DNA from: an uncultured Candidatus Melainabacteria bacterium
GTDB lineage: Bacteria; Cyanobacteriota; Vampirovibrionia; Gastranaerophilales; Gastranaerophilaceae
Assembly (NCBI GenBank): GCA_934692625.1
Contig: CAKUUC010000016.1
Span: forward strand, 1 to 46,842
Length of the DNA: 46,842 bases
Direction of reading: 5' to 3'
A program made the translations under genes and the position numbers. This document shows, in pieces, positions 1 to 7,905 of this stretch. Under the pieces are notes generated by a model, which was not told the origin of the DNA, searched no databases, and saw only the letters and a list, made by a program, of their open reading frames with translations. Within the stretch, counting starts at the first letter, position 1, and each line of letters opens with the position of its first letter.

Positions 1-137
1 TCAAGTTATAACAAGGTTTTAGGGACTTAATTCTTTGTTTTATTTTGATTTTGGAAGAGATGCCGAATCAAGTTCGGTATGACTTTTTGGAGCAACCTAG
101 CAAGGATTTCGTCATTCTGAAAACTTAGAAAATTTTT
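1..137. repeat. Long direct repeat, copy 1
   Basis: This segment recurs almost unchanged at 333-469, an offset of 332 bases, with only a few substitutions before the copies diverge. It contains an imperfect palindrome around 61-82 (GCCGAA, spacer, TTCGG) and the phrase CGTCATTCTGAAAACTTAG near its right end. No coding frame is supported. Copy 1 runs to the window edge, so its true left end may lie outside. Confidence 0.85.
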
Positions 138-190
138 GCGAATGCAATGAGCAAATATATTTTCTTGTTATTCAGGGAACATTATACAAC

Positions 191-250
191 ATAGGTCAGG
201 CACCGCCTGACACGTAAATTAACGCCGTCGGCGTAGCAATGCCGACCTAC
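191..250. repeat. Interspersed palindromic element, fullest copy
   Basis: The segment begins TAGGTCAGGC and ends GCCGACCTAC, which are imperfect inverted repeats of each other. The core has a second dyad, CGCCGTCGGCG. A degenerate relative lies at 23387-23434, sharing GACACGTAAA and ATTAACGC. The core motif GTAGCAA flanked by inverted arms recurs at 14619-14643. This looks like a small non-coding dispersed repeat of the REP/MITE type; the class is inferred, the similarity is seen directly. Confidence 0.6.
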
Positions 251-302
251 TTTTCAAAGCTATCGTCATTCAACAATAGTAAACGCACACACCTAAAGGT
301 CA

Positions 303-322
303 CCCTGAATCTCGTTTCAGGG
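303..322. repeat. Small hairpin CCCTGAA/TTCAGGG
   Basis: A perfect 7-bp inverted repeat with a 6-base loop lies between the other repeats of this non-coding block. It is followed by neither a T-run nor a gene on the plus strand, so a terminator role is not supported. Together with the flanking elements it makes 1-490 a cluster of dispersed repeats with no gene. Confidence 0.6.
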
Positions 323-332
323 TCCCTTCATA

Positions 333-469
333 TCAAGTTATAACAAGGTTTTAGGGACTTAATTCTTTGTTTTATTTTGATTTTGGAAGAGATGCCGAAT
401 CAAGTTCGGCATGACTTTTTGGAGCAACCTAGCAAGGCTATCGTCATTCTGAAAACTTAGAAAATTTGT
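333..469. repeat. Long direct repeat, copy 2
   Basis: This is the second copy of the segment at 1-137. Here the internal palindrome is perfect: TGCCGAA at 393-399 and TTCGGCA at 405-411. The copies part just after the shared AACTTAGAAAATTT. The copy ends about 20 bases from the stop codon of the minus-strand gene at 491-1555. Confidence 0.85.
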
Positions 470-490
470 ACGAGTTTAACGAGTGTATCC

Positions 491-1555
491 TTAGCCGACA
501 AGTTTTAAAGTGCTTTGTGGTGCTTGTTCTGATGCAAACGGATTAGCGGCTCCTTGTGATTCTTCCAACATTGATGTTATCAATGCCATCTCAACATCTC
601 GATATGTAAAACCACTTTCAATCAATTGTTTAATTTGTTTTCTTGACATACCAAGAGCCACCAATCGTTCAATTTCGTCATCAGTATATCCTTCTTTAGG
701 TTTTGTAACATCTGCTGTAGTTTCATCTTCTTCGCCATCTGAAACTTTGGTATCATCAGTTTTTGAAGGTCCCCCAACATTATCAGAAGTAACCTTGTCA
801 TCATTAGAAGAAATTACATCATCATTACCAACCGGTGTTTTTACCGGTGCAGAAGGTTTTTGAACCGAAGTTTTCCCTTCTGGTTTATTCGGAGTTTGAG
901 CGCCTTTTGTTTCTTTTGATTCCTTCGTTGCCTTCGGTTTTTCTTCTTTTTTAGGTGCTTTTGCTTTTTCATTAGATTTTGGTTTTGCAACCTCATCATC
1001 ATCGTCCGGTTCAGGAAGAGTAAACGCTCTAATTCCCCAACCGACAAGACCGCCGACAACCGCGCCAATAGCCGTACCAATTCCCGGTGCAACAGAACCG
1101 ATAGCCGCACCTGCTGCCATACAACCAAGTTCAATTCCGGCGCCACCGACTTGTTTCAATGCACCCGTCCAGCCTTCTTTTTTATAGCCTTTATAAATAT
1201 TTGGCGCTTCTACAGCAACAGTTACTACGGTACCTATAATAGGAATTCTTTTACATAATTTTGCACCAACTTTCAACGCTTTTGGAACGTATTTTGCAAT
1301 AGGTTTAAACACTTTAGATACAGCGTTACCGATTGATTTCCAAAATGATGGTTTTGATGCAGTATTTGTCAAATTCTTAACCGCACGACTTGCCAAGCCG
1401 TTACCACCTGCAACCGCTTTGGCTGAAGATTTGGCACCTGACCATATTGAACCAGATTTCTTTGATACTGCTTTTGCTGCTGATCCGCTAACTGTTTTGG
1501 TTACGGCTTTTACAACTCGTGTAGCAACTTTTGCAACTGCTGAAAATATTCCCAT
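491..1555 (-). CDS. Glycine-zipper protein with UBA-like C-terminal segment
   Basis: I do not recognise this protein as a named family. It has a basic, Ala/Lys/Ser-rich N-terminus (residues 1-100), a glycine-zipper hydrophobic stretch (about 135-183, repeated GxxxG spacing such as GSVAPGIGTAIGAVVGG), a long Lys/Glu/Pro/Thr-rich linker, and a helical C-terminal segment (about 291-330). The last reads like a UBA three-helix domain, with DDEIERLVALGMS as helix 1 and its loop. An NPFA tetrapeptide follows near the C-terminus. No Sec signal peptide is visible. The start at 1555 was preferred over a longer frame to 1618 because AAGGAG lies just upstream of this ATG. The gene is monocistronic, and its leader closely resembles that of the CHAP protein ending at 4034. 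A glycine zipper suggests membrane insertion or oligomerisation; function is unknown. Confidence 0.75.
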   Translation of the reverse strand: MGIFSAVAKVATRVVKAVTKTVSGSAAKAVSKKSGSIWSGAKSSAKAVAGGNGLASRAVKNLTNTASKPSFWKSIGNAVSKVFKPIAKYVPKALKVGAKLCKRIPIIGTVVTVAVEAPNIYKGYKKEGWTGALKQVGGAGIELGCMAAGAAIGSVAPGIGTAIGAVVGGLVGWGIRAFTLPEPDDDDEVAKPKSNEKAKAPKKEEKPKATKESKETKGAQTPNKPEGKTSVQKPSAPVKTPVGNDDVISSNDDKVTSDNVGGPSKTDDTKVSDGEEDETTADVTKPKEGYTDDEIERLVALGMSRKQIKQLIESGFTYRDVEMALITSMLEESQGAANPFASEQAPQSTLKLVG

Positions 1556-1591
1556 TTTATACTCCTTATATCCCCTGTATATATATAAAGG
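1556..1591 (-). promoter_or_regulatory. AT-rich promoter/leader block shared with the CHAP gene
   Basis: Read on the minus strand, the block is CTTTATATATATA, then CAGGGGATAT, then AAGGAG directly before the ATG at 1555. Almost the same order of elements (CTTTATATATATA, AGGGATAT, AAAGGGG) precedes the gene starting at 5896. The TATATA run is a plausible -10 region and AAGGAG is the ribosome binding site. Confidence 0.5.
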
Positions 1592-1699
1592 ATTTTTTAT
1601 CAAAATTATTGCGTTCATGTTAAGAAATATTAACTTAAATTAAATTTTTCCACGATTTTTACCGAAAATAAGCATGATGGTAAAACTCAGAGGTATATT

Positions 1700-2062
1700 A
1701 TGTTTAATTCGGTAAGTAACCCATTTGGGCAAAGAATTGAATCAGCAATTTCTACAAATCAAGAGAGAAAACAACATCAGCAAGAACAACCCAAAGAAGA
1801 AAAGAAATATCTCGAAGAAGAGGATAATGATGAAGTTGATATTAGCCCATTACCTGCACTATCAGAAGATGATGTAATTTATTTGACTAAAAATTACATT
1901 GAAAAATTAAAAACAGAAAATGAAAATAATCCTAAGACAATAGAAAAACTTGATAAATTTTTAGCAAAGTTCAACGTTAAAAAATTTATGAAACAAAATC
2001 CAAATTTAACAAGTTCTGATTTTTACATGATTATGTACAATGAAGTTGCTGACCTGTTATAA
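1700..2062 (+). CDS. Short charged protein of unknown function
   Basis: This 120-residue protein is not recognised. Residues 1-15 (MFNSVSNPFGQRIES) are Asn/Ser-rich with an NPFG motif. Residues 20-55 are very acidic and Gln/Glu-rich, probably disordered. Residues 55-120 are predicted helical, with a Lys-rich amphipathic segment ending in a hydrophobic tail. There is no signal peptide or membrane segment. The ATG is preceded by AGAGGTAT, an acceptable ribosome binding site. The gene is divergent from the glycine-zipper gene and convergent with the WG-repeat gene, 19 bases from the latter's stop. A small exported or chaperone-like adaptor is possible but unsupported. Confidence 0.65.
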   Translation: MFNSVSNPFGQRIESAISTNQERKQHQQEQPKEEKKYLEEEDNDEVDISPLPALSEDDVIYLTKNYIEKLKTENENNPKTIEKLDKFLAKFNVKKFMKQNPNLTSSDFYMIMYNEVADLL

Positions 2063-2081
2063 TCAACAACTTCATCAACAC

Positions 2082-2981
2082 CTATTGAACAATAGTTTCC
2101 CAGACAATTCCGGTATCACCAATCACAGAATTTCTATCCATTTTTATCTTTTTGTACCTGAACGGAGAAAGTGCGTTTCCGTAAGCATCATAAAGAGCGT
2201 ATTTTTTGCCTGATTTTACGACAATATACTCACTTCCGATCGTATCAATGCTATCGTATGTTGTATCAAGTATTTTATGTCCGTCAAAACCCAACAATCC
2301 GAATTTACCTTGTTTTTTCAAGCGATAAGTAGAAAGAAATTCCTTGATATTATCGTTTTCGTTTTTAGCAAAAATTTCATTATCCAAACTGATTAAGCCC
2401 CAATAACCGTTCAATTTTGTCATATACAAACCGTTATTGAATTTGCCGTAATTTATCGTTTGATATTTCAATGGTACAATAACTTTGCCTGAATAATCTA
2501 CAACTCCGTAACCGGTTTTGAAAGCTGACAAACTTTTTGAAACTAAAATTCTGTCATAAGCAACATGTTTGGCACTGGTAAAAGACTCAGCGCCAGAAAT
2601 CACGCCATAAGAATCAACAATTTCATAACGTCCGTTTTCGTATATCAAAAAATAATGTTCATAATCATTATTCAGATGTTCAACAGATTTTGCATTTTCT
2701 ACCAACATTGCACCATCTTTATTCACAACAGAATACAATCTGGAAGTACTTGCCGTATTGTCTGAATATTCGGTCGTAAATTCATTTATTAGCAAATAAT
2801 GTTCATTACACCCGTCAAACGGCTGCTGATACTGTGTTGAATATGTCGCAACAGGAACTATTGGCGGAGGCGGAGGTGGTGGCGGCGGAGCATCACAAGG
2901 TGGAGCCGGCGGGTGCGCCAACACAGGTGTCGAAACAATAAAAAAAGAAAATATCAAAAAATACTTAACAAACTTTTTCAT
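2082..2981 (-). CDS. Exported WG-repeat protein
   Basis: Residues 1-22 are a clear Sec signal peptide (MKK, a Phe/Ile-rich core, VLA). A His/Pro-rich segment with a run of nine prolines follows. The rest is made of degenerate WG (KWG) repeats, for example GYGVVDYSGKVIVPLKY, GYWGLISLDNEI, GKFGLLGFDGHKI and KKYALYDAYGN. This repeat forms beta-propeller-like or beta-rich folds in cell-envelope proteins and presumably mediates binding; no catalytic site is seen. The start is well supported by AAGGAGAAGG before the ATG. The gene stands alone between convergent and divergent neighbours, so it is probably transcribed independently. The proline run likely acts as a rigid spacer between membrane and repeat domain. 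Confidence 0.85.
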   Translation of the reverse strand: MKKFVKYFLIFSFFIVSTPVLAHPPAPPCDAPPPPPPPPPIVPVATYSTQYQQPFDGCNEHYLLINEFTTEYSDNTASTSRLYSVVNKDGAMLVENAKSVEHLNNDYEHYFLIYENGRYEIVDSYGVISGAESFTSAKHVAYDRILVSKSLSAFKTGYGVVDYSGKVIVPLKYQTINYGKFNNGLYMTKLNGYWGLISLDNEIFAKNENDNIKEFLSTYRLKKQGKFGLLGFDGHKILDTTYDSIDTIGSEYIVVKSGKKYALYDAYGNALSPFRYKKIKMDRNSVIGDTGIVWETIVQ

Positions 2982-3073
2982 TATCCTTCTCCTTGTTACT
3001 TATATTACGATTATAAAATACGAAAGTTCAAAATTAATATTACTTTTTGTTAAAATTTGTAATATTTTTGAAA

Positions 3074-3102
3074 TTGAAAAAATAAAAATACATTAATATA
3101 TA
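3074..3102 (+). promoter_or_regulatory. Sigma-70-type promoter for the helical-repeat gene at 3125
   Basis: TTGAAA at 3074-3079 and TATATA at 3097-3102 are separated by exactly 17 bases. The predicted transcript would begin about 3109, leaving a short leader with the GAGG ribosome binding site just before the ATG at 3125. Confidence 0.55.
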
Positions 3103-3124
3103 TAAGAGAGATTTTGAGGTTTAC

Positions 3125-4030
3125 ATGTCAATTACGATTAACACAGATTTAGCATATATCCAATCGAAGTTGAACATATCTACTTCCAAAATGGAAACGT
3201 ACAAAAACAAATCCATTGAAGAGATAATTCAAACCGAAGCGGCTGATGGAAACCAAGCCGCTATTCAACTTGCTGCAGACATGTTCACCAACGTTTCTCA
3301 ACTTGTAGAACTTTTCCAACTTGCAGACCCTGAAAATAAACTGGCAATTATGTCCGAAATGACAGGAGCACAATTGGAAAAACTAGTTCCCATGCTTGAA
3401 ACAAACGACCTTGTTATAGGTTTGAATTACTTTACGCAAGATTCCTTACTGGATTTGGTCAAAGATATTCCAAAAGAAGAACTTGTAAAAATGGTGTTTC
3501 AACTATTTTCTCAACAACAAGTTATTGAGTTCATGCCGGAAGAACAGTTAGACAATTTGCTAACCGGTACTGATATGAATAAGCAAATGCTATTGAATAA
3601 TTTGGAACGTTTACCGGAAATTTATTTGCAACAGATTTACGAAAGTGTTTCAGGCAAAGAAGCCAACGGGAACGCTAAAGAAATGATTTCCCAAATCGGT
3701 CAACTGGGAGATTTAGACTACAAAAATGCAATAAAAAATCTCCAACCGACTCAGAAAAAAGAATTGACCTACATGTTAGCAAATCAAGAAACAAAACTAT
3801 TCGAAAAGTTTGACACCGATGCTTATACAAAAATCATCAACAGAGAACGTGAAAAAGATGAAATGGTCAAAGGGATGAGCGTAATTCGTCCTGAATACTT
3901 ACAAAAAATGATAAATGAATTACCTCAAGATTTGCTTGCTGTCGTAACAACTCAAATTGATACAGACAAATTTGCAGACGCTTTGATTAACAAATTTCCG
4001 GAACTTTTAGCACAAATTGTTGCATCTTAA
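3125..4030 (+). CDS. Cytosolic all-helical repeat protein (MgtE-N/FliG-like pattern)
   Basis: This 301-residue protein has no signal peptide or membrane segment. From residue 60 onward it consists of repeated paired helices with the pattern LxxLxxxxLxxLVxxIPxEELVxMVFQLF, for example the stretches near residues 85-155 (LEKLVPMLETNDLV, LLDLVKDIPKEELV, VIEFMPEEQLDNLL). Such superhelical repeats occur in the MgtE intracellular N domain and in FliG, and this resemblance in pattern is the only clue; neither a channel nor a flagellar torque helix is present. The start is supported by GAGG 5 bases upstream and a good promoter. Its stop is 3 bases from the convergent CHAP gene's stop, with no terminator hairpin visible. 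A protein-interaction scaffold is the most cautious reading. Confidence 0.7.
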   Translation: MSITINTDLAYIQSKLNISTSKMETYKNKSIEEIIQTEAADGNQAAIQLAADMFTNVSQLVELFQLADPENKLAIMSEMTGAQLEKLVPMLETNDLVIGLNYFTQDSLLDLVKDIPKEELVKMVFQLFSQQQVIEFMPEEQLDNLLTGTDMNKQMLLNNLERLPEIYLQQIYESVSGKEANGNAKEMISQIGQLGDLDYKNAIKNLQPTQKKELTYMLANQETKLFEKFDTDAYTKIINREREKDEMVKGMSVIRPEYLQKMINELPQDLLAVVTTQIDTDKFADALINKFPELLAQIVAS

Positions 4031-4033
4031 AAA

Positions 4034-5896
4034 TTAAGCCAACCATTTATCCATTTGAACAAATCCGTCAAAACTTGAACCTACAGAATGTTTTGATGAA
4101 TAGTGATGTTTTGTAACTGCATCTTTTGAGTTACCTTCAATCGTATCGAATGAACCATCCGGATAAACTTTTGAAACTATTCCAACATGACCTGTTGAAG
4201 ATGATTTTGTCCACATTGCAAGGTCACCTTTTTTAGGTACGTAATTTGAATTTTTAGAAGCATAGCAACCTGCATTTTGTGCTTTTCTTTTGATTTCTTG
4301 AGAAGATGCAGTATATCCAAATGTTTTACCGTTAGAAGAATGTTGACCGGCTCCATATAACCAAGATGCAAAAGATGCACACCAAGGATTTCCATCTACA
4401 GCGCCGTTTTTATATTTTCTAATGTCTGCACTATCATTTGATGAGCCGTTTTCGTGAACGCCAACTTGAGATTCTGCAAGTTCTACCGCGTTATCAACCG
4501 CATCAGAAGTCAATGAATATTTATCTTTAACGCCTTCTGATTCTTTTTGTGAAATCTTTGCGTTAATTTCGTCAACTCCTGCTTTTGCTTCTTCAAACGC
4601 TTTTTGTGCAGTTGCAGTTTCTCTTGCCTTTACAGTTTCAGCATTTTTTGTTGCAGCATTAAACGCATCTAAAGCAGCTTTTACAGCATCTGAACAATTT
4701 GCTTTAACTAAAGAATCTAATTTTGCCTTTTCTGCCTGCAATTGTTGTTTTTCTGTTTCCAATTTTGTTTTTTCAGAATTCAATTTGTCCAATTCTTTTT
4801 GTGATTTTGCTAAATCTGATTTTTGTTTTTCAATTTCTTTTTTCTTTGAGGAAATTTCTTTTGTTAATTCAGATTTTTTATTTGCAAGTGCTGCATCTTT
4901 TTCTTTGTCTTCAGGTTTTCCTGACGGTGCAGGAATTGAAGATAAAGCACCTTCCAAACTTGAAAGCATATTTTCTGATGCTGAAATTGTTGATTCTTTT
5001 TCAGAAATTTCAGTTTCTTTTGTTGTAATTGAATCTGAAATTTTATCTAATTCTGATTGATTTTTTTCGATTTTTTTATTGTTTTTCAAAACATCTTTTG
5101 CAAATTTCTTTGCAGCAGGATCTTCTTTTAACAAAGTCTCGTATTTTTTCTTAGCAACATCGGCTTGTGCTTTTGCTTGCTTAACTTGCGAATTTTCACC
5201 GTTTCTGACAGCAGACAATGCAGCTCTTTTTTCTGACATTACAGAATCTCTTTTTGTTTTTTCTTCTTTTAATTCAGGTAATGTCATATTATCAACAGTT
5301 TTTGGTACATCTTGTTGCGGTGCAGACACTGCATTATTTTGTACTCTTGAAGATTGTTGGCTAGCAGGAGAATTTTGCACAGTTTGAACAGATTGAGGTT
5401 GAGATTGAGCAGAAATTTGCGGTTGTTCTGAGGTTTCGTTTATGAAATTTGAAATAGCCTCTAAATCAATGCCTTCATTTTTAATCAACTGTTCAAAATC
5501 AGCCAAAGACAATTCTTCAGCATTACCATCTTTTGCTGCCAAGTTTTCAACAAATTCTCTTGCTTCTTCAACTGAGATTTTACCATCTTTATTTTTGTCT
5601 GCTACTTGTTTAATCTTATCAATAGAGAAAAATTCTTTTAATACAAATTCTAACGGAGAAAGTTTTGTATTATCTGAAATTTGTTCAGCCAAAACTTTGT
5701 CATAATCAATTTTTGACAAGTCTTCTTTATTTGCAGATGTAAAAATTGAAACACCGTTTAATGAAACATTTTGATTAGGATTAGAAAAAATTGGAGCAGA
5801 TGCAAACGGATTATTTACTGTAGAATTTACAGAAATAGGATTTACATTCGTTGTATCATTCACAATTTTTCTATTTAAATACTCAAAATAGTTCAT
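4034..5896 (-). CDS. EF-hand / coiled-coil / CHAP-domain cell-wall hydrolase
   Basis: The 620-residue protein has three parts. An Asn/Ser-rich N-terminus (1-50, with NPFA) is followed by one canonical EF-hand loop, DKNKDGKISVEE (about 100-111). A long Lys/Glu/Ala coiled coil spans roughly 205-445. The C-terminal CHAP domain (about 465-620) has the catalytic Cys in WCASF (about 506), His in GHVGIV (about 570) and the polar residue in IEGN (about 587-589). CHAP enzymes are amidases or endopeptidases acting on peptidoglycan. The overall plan resembles coiled-coil hydrolases of the PcsB type, but those carry Sec signals and none is visible here. The ATG at 5896 follows AAGGGGA; a TTG one codon upstream was rejected. 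Confidence 0.88.
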   Translation of the reverse strand: MNYFEYLNRKIVNDTTNVNPISVNSTVNNPFASAPIFSNPNQNVSLNGVSIFTSANKEDLSKIDYDKVLAEQISDNTKLSPLEFVLKEFFSIDKIKQVADKNKDGKISVEEAREFVENLAAKDGNAEELSLADFEQLIKNEGIDLEAISNFINETSEQPQISAQSQPQSVQTVQNSPASQQSSRVQNNAVSAPQQDVPKTVDNMTLPELKEEKTKRDSVMSEKRAALSAVRNGENSQVKQAKAQADVAKKKYETLLKEDPAAKKFAKDVLKNNKKIEKNQSELDKISDSITTKETEISEKESTISASENMLSSLEGALSSIPAPSGKPEDKEKDAALANKKSELTKEISSKKKEIEKQKSDLAKSQKELDKLNSEKTKLETEKQQLQAEKAKLDSLVKANCSDAVKAALDAFNAATKNAETVKARETATAQKAFEEAKAGVDEINAKISQKESEGVKDKYSLTSDAVDNAVELAESQVGVHENGSSNDSADIRKYKNGAVDGNPWCASFASWLYGAGQHSSNGKTFGYTASSQEIKRKAQNAGCYASKNSNYVPKKGDLAMWTKSSSTGHVGIVSKVYPDGSFDTIEGNSKDAVTKHHYSSKHSVGSSFDGFVQMDKWLA

Positions 5897-5932
5897 CAAT
5901 TTTCCCCTTTAATATCCCTTATATATATAAAG
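5897..5932 (-). promoter_or_regulatory. Promoter/leader block matching the one at 1556-1591
   Basis: On the minus strand it reads CTTTATATATATA, AGGGATAT, AAAGGGG and then the ATG at 5896. The shared order with the leader of the glycine-zipper gene suggests common regulation or a duplicated 5' region. A TATACT hexamer just upstream is another possible -10 box. Confidence 0.45.
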
Positions 5933-5989
5933 TATAGCGAAAGGTTAAAATTGACTATTTGGAAATTTTTGAAACATTTTGTTACAAAA

Positions 5990-6481
5990 TCAGCAAAGAC
6001 GTTCTGAACACAATGTCGAAATTGCAAGTTTCAATGCCTGATTTGCAAACTCTTCTTTCATTTTTCTTCTGTCTATGTTAGGAGATAATCGAACTTCTTT
6101 TATCGTAACAATATTTTTATATCTGATAGAAATATATACAAGCCCTACCGGTTTTTCTGCGGTTCCACCAGTCGGTCCGGCAATTCCTGTTGTGCATAAC
6201 GCGACATCGCAACCTGTTCTTTCAAAAAGTCCGTTAGCCATTGCTTCTGCGCACTCTTCACTTACCGCGCCCTTTGTTTCTAATATCTCGTTACTTACAC
6301 CTAAAACTTCGTGCTTTGCTTCATTTGCATAAGTTACAAAATTCAATTTTACATATGCAGAACTACCAGAAACGTCTGTCAATTTTGAACTCAACAAACC
6401 ACCTGTACATGACTCTGCTGTCGCAATCGTCAAGTTATTTTCAATAAGAAACTTTCCTAAAATATCCTCTAAGTTTTGCAT
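5990..6481 (-). CDS. pncC: Nicotinamide-nucleotide amidohydrolase, CinA C-terminal type
   Basis: PncC hydrolyses nicotinamide mononucleotide to nicotinate mononucleotide and ammonia in pyridine nucleotide recycling. The stand-alone CinA C-terminal domain is complete in 163 residues. It shows the family motifs ESCTGG (near residue 22, containing the catalytic Ser region), GSSAY, VSEE and TTGIAGPTGGT (about 115-125). The N-terminal MoCF-like domain of full CinA is absent, as is usual for single-domain PncC. The start is supported by AAGGTGG. It lies 32 bases downstream of radA and is probably the last gene of the BlaI-headed operon. The pairing of radA with pncC fits a DNA repair/NAD theme but may be coincidental. 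Confidence 0.93.
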   Translation of the reverse strand: MQNLEDILGKFLIENNLTIATAESCTGGLLSSKLTDVSGSSAYVKLNFVTYANEAKHEVLGVSNEILETKGAVSEECAEAMANGLFERTGCDVALCTTGIAGPTGGTAEKPVGLVYISIRYKNIVTIKEVRLSPNIDRRKMKEEFANQALKLAISTLCSERLC

Positions 6482-6513
6482 AATATACCACCTTTATTTC
6501 AGATTTTTAAAAC

Positions 6514-7884
6514 TTATTGTGGAGTAACACACGCAGAAATCGCATCAATCAAACGTTTCACCGGAACTATTTTAATCTTATCATTTTCAATGCCACGGTT
6601 TGCATAAGGAATTATTGCTTTCTTAAATCCGGAAATCACCGCTTCATTTAAGCGTTTTTCAATATTACTTACAGGGTGAATTTCACCGGACAGACCAATT
6701 TCCCCAATAATAACAGTTTGTGGATCAACAACAACATCTCTGGCGCATGTTGCAATTGCCAACGCAATACCCAAATCTGCACTAGGCTCTTCTATCTCGA
6801 TTCCACCCATTACGTTTACGTAAACATCTTGTTTAGAAAGATTTAAACCAACTCTTTTTTCAAGCACCGCAAGAATTTGCAACAATCTGCTTGTATCAAC
6901 GCCATTGGTAACTCTGCGTGGTGTCGGATATGGAGTCGTGCCGACAAGTGCCTGAATTTCAACAAGCAATGGACGAGAACCTTCATTTGTTACAATAATC
7001 GCACTCCCAGGAATTGCATCTTGAGAACGCTCATTTAGGAACAATTCGTTTGGATTTTTAACTTCAACCAAACCTTTTTCCTGCATTTCGAAAATTCCAA
7101 CTTCTGAAGTCGTTCCAAAACGATTTTTCATCGATCTCATCATTCGATAAGACTTGTATTTATCCCCCTCAAAAGAAATTACAACATCAACCATGTGTTC
7201 CAAAATTTTAGGTCCTGCAATATTGCCATCTTTTGTTACGTGACCAATGACAATAACCGTAATATTTAGAGTCTTGGCAATCTGCATCAAAATGTTACAA
7301 CACTCCCTAATTTGAGAAACACATCCGGCAGACCCAGAAATAGTTTGAGAATAAATAGCCTGAATACTATCAATAATTATTGTATCAGGGTGAATTTCAG
7401 AAATTTGTTGTCTTACACTTTCCAGATTTGTTTGCGGAAAGACATACAAATTGTCAGAATTTATCCCTAATCTGTTTGCTCTCAGTTTTAATTGACTGGC
7501 AGATTCTTCGGCAGAAACGTACAAAATACGTTGTCCGTTTTTTGCCAACTGACCACCAGTTTGTAACAAAATAGTTGATTTTCCAATCCCCGGATCACCT
7601 GCAATCAAAACGAGAGAACCTTGGACGAGTCCTCCGCCCAAGATTCTGTCAAATTCTGAAATATTCGTGCTAATTCTGACCTCTTCACCAATATGGATAT
7701 CATTGATTAATGATGGTTTTGCATCATTAGAAATGCCTTGCGGAGAAACATTTTGCACCTTAGCAGAAGATTGAATTTCTTCTACAAAACTACTCCACGA
7801 ACCGCATTCCGGACATTTTCCCAAATAGCCTGCCGTTTCGTAACCGCACTGTTGACATACCCATTTTGATTTTACTTTAGCCAT
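6514..7884 (-). CDS. radA: DNA repair protein RadA (Sms)
   Basis: RadA is a RecA-like ATPase that drives branch migration of recombination intermediates. All domains are present: an N-terminal C4 zinc finger (Cys10, Cys13, Cys24, Cys27), Walker A GDPGIGKST (96-104), Walker B IIIDS (about 169-173), the RadA-specific KNRFG motif (253-257), and a C-terminal Lon-protease-like domain. The length of 456 residues is typical. The ATG is preceded by AGGTG. It starts 21 bases after the stop of the upstream exported protein gene, so co-transcription is likely. Confidence 0.97.
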   Translation of the reverse strand: MAKVKSKWVCQQCGYETAGYLGKCPECGSWSSFVEEIQSSAKVQNVSPQGISNDAKPSLINDIHIGEEVRISTNISEFDRILGGGLVQGSLVLIAGDPGIGKSTILLQTGGQLAKNGQRILYVSAEESASQLKLRANRLGINSDNLYVFPQTNLESVRQQISEIHPDTIIIDSIQAIYSQTISGSAGCVSQIRECCNILMQIAKTLNITVIVIGHVTKDGNIAGPKILEHMVDVVISFEGDKYKSYRMMRSMKNRFGTTSEVGIFEMQEKGLVEVKNPNELFLNERSQDAIPGSAIIVTNEGSRPLLVEIQALVGTTPYPTPRRVTNGVDTSRLLQILAVLEKRVGLNLSKQDVYVNVMGGIEIEEPSADLGIALAIATCARDVVVDPQTVIIGEIGLSGEIHPVSNIEKRLNEAVISGFKKAIIPYANRGIENDKIKIVPVKRLIDAISACVTPQ

Positions 7885-7905
7885 TTTAACACCTGTTTTG
7901 TATTA

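Noticed and set aside
1..469. CRISPR array
   Set aside because: Only two long direct copies, no uniform short repeats with spacers, and no cas genes in the window.
510..863. Plus-strand open frame opposite the glycine-zipper gene
   Set aside because: Antisense to a low-complexity Lys/Pro linker; no binding site or promoter seen.
1650..1690. Sigma-28-type promoter before the gene at 1700 (TAAATTTT, ACCGAAAA)
   Set aside because: It resembles the FliA consensus with 12-base spacing, but in AT-rich DNA two partial matches are not significant without further examples.
4723..5705. Several plus-strand open frames opposite the CHAP protein
   Set aside because: They are antisense shadows of the Lys/Glu-rich coiled coil, rich in Phe, Leu and Ser, with no ribosome binding sites.
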